A stretch of 64,000 nt of DNA from an uncultured Christensenella sp. (GCA_910578195.1 CAJTOY010000003.1:1-64000); one strand, 5' to 3'. Positions 51,282-59,743 are shown, counted from the stretch's first letter. The notes: generated from the sequence alone by a model not told the origin. Translations and numbers: made by a program.

Positions 51282-51587
51282 ATGCAACAAGTAAAATTAA
51301 TTTCAACCGACGGCAAGCTGGCTTTTTCGCTTACCGGCGAAATAGATTCGGCGACGAGCGAGGACTTCTATGCGGAGGTAAAAGCGGCGTATCTTCACGA
51401 CAAAAAGGACGTGGAGTTCGACTGCACGCTTTTGACGTTTATCGACAGCACTATGCTCGGCACGTTCGTCAAGCTTTTCAAAGAGCTTAAAGCGGACGGC
51501 AACAAGCTTTCGCTTAAAAACGTTCAGCCGAGGATAAGGAAGCTGTTTGAAATCTGTTCGCTCGACAGACTTATGGAGATAAAATAA
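51282..51587 (+). CDS. STAS-domain anti-sigma factor antagonist (RsbV/SpoIIAA-like)
   Basis: A 101-residue STAS protein. The segment FIDSTMLGTFVKLFKEL (about 59-75) carries the serine that is phosphorylated by a partner HATPase kinase in RsbV and SpoIIAA. In partner switching the unphosphorylated form binds the anti-sigma factor and frees sigma. First gene of a four-gene overlapping operon with the sigma factor. SpoIIE encoded in this window is a known phosphatase for such proteins, but whether it acts here is unknown. Confidence 0.88.
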   Translation: MQQVKLISTDGKLAFSLTGEIDSATSEDFYAEVKAAYLHDKKDVEFDCTLLTFIDSTMLGTFVKLFKELKADGNKLSLKNVQPRIRKLFEICSLDRLMEIK

Positions 51588-51934
51588 TGAGGAGATTATC
51601 GGTTGAATTCGATTTGAACGACAGCGAATATATGACGGCTTTGAGGCTCGTCGCGGGCGCGGTTTGCTCGGCTGCGGACGTGGACGTCGATTTGCTCGAA
51701 GATTTCAAGGTCTGCGTAACAGAAAGCGCGCTCATTTTGAAAAACGGCGGCTTTAAGACCGTGAAAGCCGAATTCGACGCGGGCAACGGAGTTACCGCGC
51801 AGATTTCGGGCATAGGCGGAAGCCCCGCGGAGGGCGATTGCGAGCTGTCGCTCGCGCTCATAGGCGCGCTTGTCGAGAAGTGTGACATAAATAAAAACGG
51901 CGGAATAATTAATAAGGTAACGCTTAAAATATGA
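51587..51934 (+). CDS. Degenerate RsbW/SpoIIAB-like HATPase-fold protein
   Basis: A 115-residue protein whose pattern follows anti-sigma kinases: EFDLNDSEYMTALRLVAG, then DLLEDFKVCVTESALIL at the place of the N-box, and an end LIGALVEKCDINKNGG...VTLKI like the last helix and strand. But the N-box asparagine is missing and no G1 or G2 glycine box exists, so ATP binding is probably lost. It overlaps the STAS gene by 1 nt and the sigma gene by 4 nt. It may be an adaptor or a second, non-kinase sigma binder. Confidence 0.65.
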   Translation: MRRLSVEFDLNDSEYMTALRLVAGAVCSAADVDVDLLEDFKVCVTESALILKNGGFKTVKAEFDAGNGVTAQISGIGGSPAEGDCELSLALIGALVEKCDINKNGGIINKVTLKI

Positions 51935-52656
51935 TTGACCCGAAAGAGGCGGAGAAGCTTTTCCGCGAATATCGGCAAACGGGCGATATAGCGACGAGAA
52001 ACAAGCTCGTAGAGGAATATTTCTACGTCGCGGAAATACTCGCCAAAAAGTTTGCGGGCAGAGGCGTCGAGTACGACGATTTATTGCAGGTTGCCTCCGA
52101 GGGGCTGATTTCGGGGGTGGAAAAATTCGACCCCGACATGGGCGTTCAGTTCACGACTTACATAACCCCCACGGTGACGGGCATAATAAAAAATTATTTC
52201 CGCGATTTTTCGCGCACCGTCCGCCCGCCGCGAAGGGTTTACTCGCTCGCCGCGAAGGTCAGAAGCGAGGTCAACGAATATTTCAAGCAGAACGGCGTCA
52301 AACCAACGGTAAGGCAGCTTTCCGAAAAAATAGGCGCGTCCGAGGAGCAGATTATAGAAGCGCTCGAATACCGCGCGCCGATGAGCCTTGACGCAAAGGT
52401 TCAAAGCGAGGACGGCGAAGGGCATCTCTACGACGTTATCCCCGACCTTTCGGACAGCTTCGAAAAATTCGAGGATAAAGAGGCGTTAAAGACGGAAATC
52501 GCCAAGCTCGACCCGACCGAGCAAAAGGTGGTCGCGTTCAGGTTCGTGCAGGGCAAATCGCAGTCGGAGGTGGGCAAAATTCTCGGCGTCAGCCAGATGT
52601 TCGTCTCTCGCGCGGAAAGAAAAATCGTTGAAAAATTAAGGGAAGCGTTGCTTTAA
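51931..52656 (+). CDS. SigB/SigF-type RNA polymerase sigma factor
   Basis: A 241-residue group 3 sigma factor. Region 2 (about 25-100): LVEEYFYVAEILAKKFAGRG, YDDLLQVASEGLISGVEKFDPDMGVQFTTYITP, IIKNYFRD; region 3 (about 105-160): RPPRRVYSLAAKVRSEV, PTVRQLSEKIGASEEQI; region 4 (about 185-238): LDPTEQKVVAFRFVQGKSQSEVGKILGVSQMFVSRAERK. Closest in pattern to SigB-like members rather than SigF or SigG. It sits between two HATPase-like genes, an unusual order: rsbV-rsbW-sigB or spoIIAA-spoIIAB-sigF place the kinase only before sigma. Confidence 0.92.
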   Translation: MIDPKEAEKLFREYRQTGDIATRNKLVEEYFYVAEILAKKFAGRGVEYDDLLQVASEGLISGVEKFDPDMGVQFTTYITPTVTGIIKNYFRDFSRTVRPPRRVYSLAAKVRSEVNEYFKQNGVKPTVRQLSEKIGASEEQIIEALEYRAPMSLDAKVQSEDGEGHLYDVIPDLSDSFEKFEDKEALKTEIAKLDPTEQKVVAFRFVQGKSQSEVGKILGVSQMFVSRAERKIVEKLREALL

Positions 52657-53015
52657 TGATTAGTTTTAAAGTCGACAACTTAAAAAACATGAATTCCGAG
52701 CTTAAAGCGTTTGTGGAATTTCTCCGCGTTGCGGGCGCCAGCGACGACGATATTTTCGCGGGCAAGCTCGTCTCGTGCGAGCTTATAACCAACGTAATAC
52801 GTCACGGCGGCGACGAGGCGGAGTTTACGGGCACGATTAACGGCGACAGAATCATAATCACGGTCGCCGCTGAAAGTCTGGGCGGCGTGGATTTGTGCGG
52901 CTCGGTGCCCGACGTGTTCGCGGAAAGCGGAAGGGGGCTGTACATTGTGAGAAGCTTCTGCCGCGAAATCGAGCGATGCGGCTGCGAGGTGCGGGCTGTA
53001 ATAGAAAGAAAATAA
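52656..53015 (+). CDS. Anti-sigma factor kinase (RsbW/SpoIIAB-like HATPase)
   Basis: A 119-residue GHKL-type ATPase. N-box SCELITNVIRHGG (about 38-50) with the Mg-binding Asn, and G2 box ESGRGLYIVRSF (about 89-100). The G1 box is degenerate. Expected to bind the sigma factor and phosphorylate the STAS protein. Its start shares one base with the sigma gene's stop. As the intact kinase of the operon it is the more likely true anti-sigma factor, leaving the degenerate homologue unexplained. Confidence 0.87.
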   Translation: MISFKVDNLKNMNSELKAFVEFLRVAGASDDDIFAGKLVSCELITNVIRHGGDEAEFTGTINGDRIIITVAAESLGGVDLCGSVPDVFAESGRGLYIVRSFCREIERCGCEVRAVIERK

Positions 53016-53044
53016 AGGCTTCGGCAATTTGCCGAAGCCTTTCG
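53014..53044 (+). terminator. Terminator of the sigma operon
   Basis: AAAGGCTTCGGC (53014-53025) pairs with GCCGAAGCCTTT (53031-53042), ending in TTTCG; it also lies just beyond the stop of the convergent 684-aa gene. Confidence 0.9.
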
Positions 53045-53050
53045 TTTTTA

Positions 53051-55105
53051 TTAAAGCATGTCGAGTTCTTTGAACATTTTATTCAAAAGTCCGTCGGTTA
53101 TCATACCGCGAATTCTGCCGAGGTAGATAAACACCGAAGAGAAGAATTTCTTGTTGTTGCCGCCTATGACATACTCTGGAATATTTCCGACGTCGCCCTT
53201 ACTCTTTTCGATAAAGGTCATGGCGAACTCGATTTTTTCGTCGTTGGTCAGCTTGTCGATAAAGTCGTCCGAAGGACCGCCGTATCTTATCGTGTATATA
53301 AGCTCGCCGTCGGGACCGAACGCATAGTGCTGTACGGGGTTGAACGTGCGCACGGGTTCGGGCTTGGGCTCGGGCTTGACCTCGGGAACGACCGCGGGCG
53401 CGGGTTCGGGCTTGACTTCGGGAACGACCGCGGGAGCGGACTCGGGCTTGACTTCGGGAACAACCGCGGGCGCGGGCTCGGGCTTGACTTCGGGAACAAC
53501 CGCGGGCGCGGGTTCGGGCTTAACCTCGGGAACGACCGCAGGCGCGGGTTCTGGCTTGACTTCGGGAACAACCGTGGGGACGGGCTCGGGCTTGACTTCG
53601 GGAACAACCGCGGGTTCGTGAGCAATCACGGGCTCGGGAATAGGTTCGGGTTCGTATACGGGAGCGGGCTCGGGCTCATACTGCGGAACGGGCTCGGGGT
53701 TGAGGTTCCATACGGGCTCCTCAAACGTTTCGGGCTCGAAAGCCGCGGGCTCCTCAGCGGGCAGAGGCTCGCCGTAAGTCTCTTCGGGCTCGTCGGGGTG
53801 CCACGCGTCGTCTATTTCCATTTGTATCTCGTCGGGGTTCTCCGCAAGGGGTACTTCCTCGGGCAACTCGACGGGTACGGGTTCGGGCACGGGCTCGAAC
53901 AGCGCAATCTGCTCCTCGCCGTCTACGGGGTGGTCGTCTATTTCAATGGGTTCCGCACCGACAAAGGGAATATCCTCGGGCGTCACGTTGGGCACGTCGA
54001 CTATAATGTCGTCATAGTGTTCCTCGACCCTTCTCTTCTGAGGCTTGGAGGGGCGGGCGAACATGGGCGCGTCCTCGAACTCCTTCGCAAGCTTTGCTCT
54101 CTTGACCGCAAGAAGCCGTCTCATAAGGCTGATTGCGAATCTGAGCAACGCGGATACCGCTATGATTATGAGGAATAAGCCCATACCGTAGCCGCTTATT
54201 GCGACCGTGATTGCAAGGCTTACCAAAACCATAAGCTCGAAAACGTATCTTACTACGTTGAACAAAAGACCTTTGTCCTTTGCGTCGGTGGCAAGCGATA
54301 TCACGTCGATAACGTAATTCAAAATCACGGTAAGCGAGGCAATCGTGCCGAGCATAATAGCCGTCTTTAATTTCGTGTCGGTAATGGCGGCGAACGCTCC
54401 GCCGAAGTCACCGCTGAAAAGCATGTCGAGGAATTTAATTCCCAAGTAGTTTCCTTCGTCGTGGTAAAGCGCGGGGTAGAGGTGTATCGAGTTCCGGATA
54501 TCTTTAAGCGCGGGGATTATCTCCGCGAAATCGAACAACATCAGTACGGCGATAGCCGACAGTAAAAAGAGGAACAGCTTTGCAACGCCCGTACTCTTTT
54601 TGTTGGCGATGCCGAGGATTATCAACATCAAAAGGGCTCCGCCGAGCGCGATAAGCATATTGTAAGATGTTTTTATTTCGGGATATAAAAACAGCTCGAC
54701 AAAAACGTAGAGGGAAAGCACGATAACCGCGGCGACCTCGAAGGTGTATGCGATTGCAGAGCCCGCTTTGGCGCTTTTGCGGAACGCAATTCCGGCGGGG
54801 ATAACCGCGATAAGCGCGAGCGCGGTGACAGCGGCGTACAAAATCACGACAAGCGCGCCGAAATCGAGTGAAAAGGTTGCGCTTCCGAAGTTTATTATGC
54901 TCAATCCCGCGAGCGCGAACTTGTTTTCGGTTGCAATTATATTGCGTCCGGCAAGCGTGTTGAGCGCGTCGGGAAGCTGCAAGGCAAGCATTTTATTGCC
55001 GTCGAACAGAGGTACGAACAAGCCCGCAAGCAGACATACGACAGCGATGCAGTATGTAGCCAGAAGCACATATTTATTGAATTTTTTCGTCTCGGAAACT
55101 TCCAT
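53051..55105 (-). CDS. Membrane protein with Pro/Glu repeat linker and conserved C-terminal domain
   Basis: A 684-residue protein. About eight membrane helices fill the first 320 residues. Then comes a cytoplasmic or surface linker (about 340-590) rich in Pro and Glu, with seven tandem copies of VVPEVKPEPAPA. The last 95 residues form a compact domain (FGPDGELIYTIRYGG, NDEKIEFAMTFIEKS, FIYLGRIRGMITDGLLNKMF) of unknown function that I believe recurs in related bacteria. No signal peptide. It converges on the sigma operon and has its own A/T-rich upstream region. Function unknown; the architecture suggests a membrane anchor presenting a binding domain on a stiff stalk. Confidence 0.82.
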   Translation of the reverse strand: MEVSETKKFNKYVLLATYCIAVVCLLAGLFVPLFDGNKMLALQLPDALNTLAGRNIIATENKFALAGLSIINFGSATFSLDFGALVVILYAAVTALALIAVIPAGIAFRKSAKAGSAIAYTFEVAAVIVLSLYVFVELFLYPEIKTSYNMLIALGGALLMLIILGIANKKSTGVAKLFLFLLSAIAVLMLFDFAEIIPALKDIRNSIHLYPALYHDEGNYLGIKFLDMLFSGDFGGAFAAITDTKLKTAIMLGTIASLTVILNYVIDVISLATDAKDKGLLFNVVRYVFELMVLVSLAITVAISGYGMGLFLIIIAVSALLRFAISLMRRLLAVKRAKLAKEFEDAPMFARPSKPQKRRVEEHYDDIIVDVPNVTPEDIPFVGAEPIEIDDHPVDGEEQIALFEPVPEPVPVELPEEVPLAENPDEIQMEIDDAWHPDEPEETYGEPLPAEEPAAFEPETFEEPVWNLNPEPVPQYEPEPAPVYEPEPIPEPVIAHEPAVVPEVKPEPVPTVVPEVKPEPAPAVVPEVKPEPAPAVVPEVKPEPAPAVVPEVKPESAPAVVPEVKPEPAPAVVPEVKPEPKPEPVRTFNPVQHYAFGPDGELIYTIRYGGPSDDFIDKLTNDEKIEFAMTFIEKSKGDVGNIPEYVIGGNNKKFFSSVFIYLGRIRGMITDGLLNKMFKELDML
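53350..53612 (-). repeat. 36-nt coding tandem repeat
   Basis: Seven in-frame copies of a 12-codon unit (AVVPEVKPEPAP with variants) in the 684-aa gene. Copies differ at silent sites and at one Ser (ESAP), so the array is not brand new but has been homogenised. The high Pro content predicts an extended stalk. Confidence 0.9.
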
Positions 55106-55356
55106 TGAATTTCTCCTGATTTTCCGTTGAATTTATATTTTTCGACGTAATACCGCCCTTTTACAGCGATATAATTGTGTTACATCATTTTAATACAAAA
55201 TATGTTTTCTGTCAAGGGATAATTGCTATAATTTGTTTGTGCGGGGAATATTTGCCTTTCCGTAAAAAAGCGCGGTTTTCCGTTTTTAATATTTTACGCC
55301 TCTCAAAGGTATTTATACGCAACCGACGTAATACTTTAAAATATATTGAAAAAAGC
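55106..55356. other. A/T-rich divergent intergenic region
   Basis: About 250 nt between the leftward 684-aa gene and the rightward PucR-type gene. It holds ATTATATC on the minus strand (a likely -10 for the leftward gene) and otherwise A/T-rich sequence in which I see no gene or clear operator. Confidence 0.5.
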
Positions 55357-55384
55357 TTGAAATTGCGGTTTTTTTAGTTATAAT
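55357..55384 (+). promoter_or_regulatory. Promoter of the PucR-type gene
   Basis: TTGAAA (55357-55362), 16-bp spacer, TATAAT (55379-55384). Confidence 0.7.
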
Positions 55385-55401
55385 AGAAGCACAATACATG
55401 T

Positions 55402-55749
55402 ATGTCCGAAAATGAAAAGAGGGAAACGAAGTATATGAAAAACGGCAGTTTTGTCAGTATATCCGAGCTGATATCCCGGCTCGATAAAGCCAGCCGCGAA
55501 AAGCTGATTGCGGGGTATGATTTGAAAAGCTTCGCAAAGGTTTTCGAGGACGCGGACACCATGACGACCGTGGATAATTTTTTGAAATACGGAATGAACG
55601 TTTCCGAAACCGCGCGCAGACTGTATATGCACAGAAACACGCTTATATACCGTCTCAACAAGATACAGAACGTGACGGGGCTCGATATCCGCATGTTCGA
55701 AGCGGCGGTCACTTTCGAGATATTGCGCAGTCTTTACGAACAGAAATAG
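55402..55749 (+). CDS. PucR C-terminal-type helix-turn-helix protein
   Basis: A 115-residue protein made essentially of the DNA-binding end of PucR/CdaR regulators: TVDNFLKYGMNVSETARRLYMHRNTLIYRLNKIQNVTGLDIRMFEAAVTFEILRSL (about 55-110). The usual sensor domains are absent, so it is a minimal regulator or a partner for another protein. The ATG at 55402 lies only about 11 nt from the predicted transcription start; the in-frame ATG at 55435, preceded by GAGGG, may be the real start. It lies 9 nt before the S41 protease gene. Confidence 0.82.
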   Translation: MSENEKRETKYMKNGSFVSISELISRLDKASREKLIAGYDLKSFAKVFEDADTMTTVDNFLKYGMNVSETARRLYMHRNTLIYRLNKIQNVTGLDIRMFEAAVTFEILRSLYEQK

Positions 55750-55758
55750 AGGTGAACC

Positions 55759-57084
55759 TTGAAAAGCAGAACGGCAAAAATTTTAATTTCGGCAGCGCTC
55801 GCGCTGATTATATTCGCGGCGGCGTTTACCGCGGGATATTTCACGCGCAAATTCACCCGAAACGACGCAATTTCTTCCTATGAGTGGTTTATAGATACGA
55901 TTGAAAAAAATTACTATTTCGGCGGTGCGGAAAACGGCTATACCGATACGGGGCTTTCGGCAATCGCCGATAAATATCTCGACAGATATTCGCAGTACTA
56001 CACCGCGGAAGAATACGCCGCAACAATGAAAAGCAACTCCGGCTCGAAAAGCGGCTTGGGTATTTCCTATTCGTTCGTCGCGGGCAAAGGGGTGTATATA
56101 AGCACGGTGACGGGCAATTCGCCCGCATATCACGCGGGACTGCGCGCGGGCGAATGGTTGAAGTCGGGAAGCGTAAGCGGGCAGGAAATCGAATTTACTT
56201 CCTCGGCGGATTTTCAAAAGCTTGTAAATTCCGCAGGCGACGGCGTGCAGATAAGCCTTAACTCCGACGACGAGACCTACGTCGTAGCAAAATCGGAGTT
56301 TACGGCAAGCTATACGAGCTTTAAAACCAACTCCACCGCGTGGACATTCGAAACCGCGGCGGACGGCGGGCTGTATTTAAAGGAAACCCCCGACGAAAAA
56401 ATATCTTACCTTCCCGACGGCGCGGCGTATATCCGCCTCGACCAGTTTTACGGCACAGCCGCGGCGGAATTTTATAAATTAGCTGAAAAATTCAACGCGT
56501 ACAAATGCACGTCGCTGATACTCGATTTGCGCTCGAACGGCGGCGGGTACGTCTCGGTCATGCAGAATATCGCGGGCTCGTTTGCGGGCGGCGAGCGGAA
56601 GCTTGCCATGCTGTCGCGCGACAAGCACGGCAATGAGGAAAAATTCAACTGCGCGCGCGTGACCAACGCCGAGTACAGAATACCCGCGGGGACGGAAATT
56701 TATCTGCTTGCGAATTCGGGCACGGCTTCCGCCTCCGAAGCGCTTGCGGGCGCAATGGTCTGCTACGGCGCGCTGGAATACAAAAATATATTCCTCTCGC
56801 AGTATTCGGAGGAATATACGGACTGGCTTTCGGCGACGGGGCAGGAGTTGAAAACGGCGCGCACCTACGGCAAGGGGATTATGCAGTCCACGTTCGTGAA
56901 TGATTTAACGGGAGAGGCGTTGAAGCTGACCACCGCTAAAATTTTCTGGCCCGACGAAAAGACTTGCATACACGACAAGGGCATAACCGTTGCGGACGGC
57001 GCGACTGCGGTCTACGCCGAGTGGCAGCATACAAAGGACGACGCCGAGCTTAAACGGGTAGTCGAAATAATAAGGACGAGGTAA
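55759..57084 (+). CDS. S41-family C-terminal processing protease
   Basis: A 441-residue exported protease: N-terminal membrane anchor (about 8-26), PDZ domain (about 90-170, GLGISYSF, GNSPAYHAGLRAGEWL), and the protease core with LILDLRSNGGG (about 255) and the catalytic Ser in NSGTASASEALAGAM (about 318-332). It uses a TTG start with AGAGGTG 5 nt upstream. Related proteins cut C-termini of envelope proteins or of sporulation signals (CtpB). Co-transcribed with the PucR-type gene and followed 3 nt later by an XRE membrane regulator. Confidence 0.92.
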   Translation: MKSRTAKILISAALALIIFAAAFTAGYFTRKFTRNDAISSYEWFIDTIEKNYYFGGAENGYTDTGLSAIADKYLDRYSQYYTAEEYAATMKSNSGSKSGLGISYSFVAGKGVYISTVTGNSPAYHAGLRAGEWLKSGSVSGQEIEFTSSADFQKLVNSAGDGVQISLNSDDETYVVAKSEFTASYTSFKTNSTAWTFETAADGGLYLKETPDEKISYLPDGAAYIRLDQFYGTAAAEFYKLAEKFNAYKCTSLILDLRSNGGGYVSVMQNIAGSFAGGERKLAMLSRDKHGNEEKFNCARVTNAEYRIPAGTEIYLLANSGTASASEALAGAMVCYGALEYKNIFLSQYSEEYTDWLSATGQELKTARTYGKGIMQSTFVNDLTGEALKLTTAKIFWPDEKTCIHDKGITVADGATAVYAEWQHTKDDAELKRVVEIIRTR

Positions 57085-57087
57085 AAA

Positions 57088-57564
57088 ATGGATACTACGG
57101 GAAAAAGGATAACCGAGCTGAGAAAGAAAGTCGGGCTGTCGCAGGACGATTTGGCGGAAAAGGCAAACGTCTCCCGTCAGACGGTTTACAGATGGGAAAG
57201 CGACAACCGCACGCCCGACGGCGAAAACATAAAATCACTCTGCAAAATACTCGGCACGGACGCGGAATATATTCTGCACGGCTCCGCCGCATTGACGGCG
57301 GCGAAAAAGGGGCGCGGCGTGCTGTGGCTTATTGCGGCGATTGCTATTTCGGTTGCGGCGGTATTTTTGATTATCTTCGCCGTTGCGGTGTGCTGTATAT
57401 ATTTTCAGCCCGCTTCGGGGATAGAGGACGTGACTATTTCGGAGTTTCATAACTGGCAGGGCACCGTGATTTTGGCTGTGTTGATTGTTGCGGCGGTGAC
57501 GGCGGCTGCGACTTCGGTTTATCTGGCAATAAGGTACATAAAGCGCAAAAAAAGTGGAATGTAA
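57088..57564 (+). CDS. Membrane-anchored XRE regulator
   Basis: A 158-residue protein: XRE helix-turn-helix at residues 7-60 (GKRITELRKKVGLSQDDLAEKANVSRQTVYRWESDNRTP), then two membrane helices (about 78-103 and about 128-148) joined by a short outer loop. Such layout suggests a regulator that responds to a membrane signal. A perfect palindrome overlaps its stop codon and lies in front of the next gene, so that lipoprotein operon and perhaps its own are candidate targets. Confidence 0.85.
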   Translation: MDTTGKRITELRKKVGLSQDDLAEKANVSRQTVYRWESDNRTPDGENIKSLCKILGTDAEYILHGSAALTAAKKGRGVLWLIAAIAISVAAVFLIIFAVAVCCIYFQPASGIEDVTISEFHNWQGTVILAVLIVAAVTAAATSVYLAIRYIKRKKSGM

Positions 57565-57612
57565 CAAAATTGTTACATTAAAAATGGCAAATGTAACAAA
57601 TTTGCTATTGTA
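57558..57612 (+). promoter_or_regulatory. Palindromic operator pair before the lipoprotein gene
   Basis: A perfect palindrome AATGTAACAA-AA-TTGTTACATT (57558-57579) is followed by a second, imperfect TGTAACAA...TTGTAA site (about 57591-57612). The latter contains the -35 box of a promoter, TTGTAA, 17 bp, TACAAT. The XRE membrane regulator encoded just upstream is the natural candidate to bind them. Confidence 0.65.
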
Positions 57613-57666
57613 AACGGCAGACCTTCATTGTACAATAGAAGTACGAATAAGACGGAGGTCACAAAT

Positions 57667-58623
57667 ATGAAAGGCAAAAAATTCAGTTTACTTAGAATAT
57701 TGACGGTCGGGGCGGCGTGCGCCTTAACGTCAATATTTTTATTTTGCGGTTGTTCCGCCAAGCCGGCTAAAAGTCAGGCGCCCGACGGTGCGGACGCGTA
57801 CGGCGTGTATACGAATTTAACGCTTTCGCTTGACTGCGGCGAGGGCAAGGTTTGGGCGTCGGTGAAGAACACGTTCACGCTTATGCCGTCCAAGGTGCGG
57901 GTGTCGGTCGAACTCTACGCATCGGAGGACTACAAGCCGAGCTATAAAGAAATGCCGCTCGTCAGCGAAAACGCGGTGACAGATTTGAACATGGGCGACA
58001 GCGTGACGGCGGAGGCGACGACGAACGGAAAGGAAATGTTCTGGCAAGCGCGCGCGTACTACAAGGTGGACGAAAAGGATTGGCAGGAGCGGACGACAAA
58101 AATCTGGCAGATAAAGGGCAACGGCAATATCGTTACGACAAACGCGCAACCGCCCAAAACAGAGGAACTGCCCGCCGAGCCTTTCCGCCTTACGGACGTT
58201 ATTGACGGCGAACCTGTTAAATTGATTTACAGATACAGAGCTTTCGCAGAACCGGAAGAAGGCGACACGTTTCTTGTTGTGTTGCCCGATTTTACAGTGT
58301 TGAATTATGACGATGAGGATAAAATAAAAAAATTCTATGAATTTATTAAAAATATCGAGCTGTGCAACAGTGACAGACCGGCGGTTTTTATCGGGGATGA
58401 AGTGGATGAAATTTTTGACAGTTTTACAATCATGTTTAATAATGCGGTTCAAATAAATGTTGCTATAAAAAACAACGGTCAGATATATTGCACATATGCA
58501 GAAAATAGCCCGGGTTATTATGATATCGGCGAAAATCATAAAACGTTCGTGTCGGAAGAAGGTGCAGTTGATTTAAACTTAATCGGTAAACTAATTGAAA
58601 AAATAAAGGAGATAAACAAATGA
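57667..58623 (+). CDS. Hypothetical lipoprotein
   Basis: A 318-residue exported lipoprotein; ATG at 57667 chosen because GGAGGT lies 7 nt upstream and the product then begins with a type II signal peptide (lipobox near FLFCGC). The first 170 residues are G/C-rich at third positions, the rest A/T-rich, so the gene looks like a composite. No known domain was recognised; the N-terminal half looks like beta-sandwich sequence. It overlaps the next gene by 4 nt and both follow the palindromic operators. Confidence 0.78.
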   Translation: MKGKKFSLLRILTVGAACALTSIFLFCGCSAKPAKSQAPDGADAYGVYTNLTLSLDCGEGKVWASVKNTFTLMPSKVRVSVELYASEDYKPSYKEMPLVSENAVTDLNMGDSVTAEATTNGKEMFWQARAYYKVDEKDWQERTTKIWQIKGNGNIVTTNAQPPKTEELPAEPFRLTDVIDGEPVKLIYRYRAFAEPEEGDTFLVVLPDFTVLNYDDEDKIKKFYEFIKNIELCNSDRPAVFIGDEVDEIFDSFTIMFNNAVQINVAIKNNGQIYCTYAENSPGYYDIGENHKTFVSEEGAVDLNLIGKLIEKIKEINK

Positions 58624-59735
58624 TAGAAATTTTAGCGACAACTTTGGCGGCTATTATGGTTCCCGCTATACCGTTCAACACAGCAATTGAATTTAAACAA
58701 TATGTTGAACATGAACATACGCAATTAGAGCAAGTTTTGGAAAATGATAGCACAGCATTTGCGTCTGGACAGAAAACAACGATAAAAACACCAAACGGCA
58801 CAAATGTAGAGGCTTTAATATATCCGGAATATTTTTCCGACGAAGCAATGAATTTTTATACTAATTATTTCAAGTGGTATCCTGAATATAAACTGCGTCC
58901 AACGACCGACGATGGGGCAACAACTACTTATAACAGTTTTGCATATGCTTTTTATATGCATTGGACAGATAATCCTGTAAGGTGTTGGTTGGCTGATTTA
59001 AATCCCTTCATAAATGATAAAAGTTTTATCGAAGTGGATACACCGCAAGAAAACGACATAATTTTATATTATAACGATTACTATGATGACGGGGTTTATA
59101 AACTTGACCCCATACATGCGGGAATAGTAAAAGAAGTTTATAACACTGAGTCTAACGGAGTGTGTGGAAATGCTAATACAGTTGAAGTAATATCAAAATG
59201 GGGTGAATTTGGACGTTATATTCATAGAGGTGATGAATGTCCTTATGTTTCTAAATATGTTTTTAAAGATTATGAAAACGAAATATATTTTGACATTTAT
59301 GCAACAAAAGTAAAGTATTACCGTAGACACACAAGTCATAGCTATACAACCAAAGTAGAGGGGAGTATACATACATATGCTTGCAAGTGCGGCGATACCG
59401 TTGAAAAACACAGCTATACGAAAAGATATGTAAACAACGGTTTAAATCATACAGCCTACTGCGAGTGCGGTGAAGGTAAAACTTCGTTTCACTCTTATTG
59501 GAATAGATACGAGAAGTACAATATGACCCAACATATTGCCTACTGTGCGTGCGGTGCGAGCACTAAGGAAAGTCATAATTTTATAGTGGATAGGTTCGGG
59601 TTTAAATATTGTTCATATTGCAAGCAAGATGATATTAAAGAGGAAACTATACATAGGCTGAATAGTTTACCGTTGGAGGATTTATTTGATTTGAAGGATG
59701 TGCTTTTAAACGGTGACGAAAAAATAGAAGATTAA
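58620..59735 (+). CDS. CHAP-like exported protein with Cys-to-Ser change and zinc-ribbon-like repeats
   Basis: A 371-residue protein. Residues about 100-170 resemble the CHAP/amidase core: TTYNSFAYAF at the place of the nucleophile (usually YNCxAYA), DTPQENDIILYY, and IHAGIV with the catalytic His (about 166). The nucleophile is Ser106 rather than Cys, so peptidase activity is doubtful. Residues about 240-345 hold repeats of HxxxCxCGxxxxxxH (HTYACKCG, HTAYCECG, HIAYCACG, then FKYCSYCK), which may bind metal. The N-terminus is hydrophobic. A/T-rich. Coupled by ATGA to the upstream lipoprotein gene. Confidence 0.75.
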   Translation: MIEILATTLAAIMVPAIPFNTAIEFKQYVEHEHTQLEQVLENDSTAFASGQKTTIKTPNGTNVEALIYPEYFSDEAMNFYTNYFKWYPEYKLRPTTDDGATTTYNSFAYAFYMHWTDNPVRCWLADLNPFINDKSFIEVDTPQENDIILYYNDYYDDGVYKLDPIHAGIVKEVYNTESNGVCGNANTVEVISKWGEFGRYIHRGDECPYVSKYVFKDYENEIYFDIYATKVKYYRRHTSHSYTTKVEGSIHTYACKCGDTVEKHSYTKRYVNNGLNHTAYCECGEGKTSFHSYWNRYEKYNMTQHIAYCACGASTKESHNFIVDRFGFKYCSYCKQDDIKEETIHRLNSLPLEDLFDLKDVLLNGDEKIED

Positions 59736-59743
59736 AAATAAGT

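Noticed and set aside
51282..53015. Canonical spoIIA operon (spoIIAA-spoIIAB-sigF)
   Set aside because: Gene order differs, the second gene lacks ATP-binding boxes, and the sigma factor looks closer to SigB-like members.
53350..53612. Evenly spaced direct repeats resembling a CRISPR array
   Set aside because: The 36-nt repeats are contiguous without spacers and encode an in-frame Pro/Glu unit of the 684-aa protein.
52895..54178. 427-codon plus-strand frame with Gly/Leu/Asp repeats
   Set aside because: It is antisense to the Pro/Glu repeat linker of the 684-aa gene; the repeats simply mirror it.
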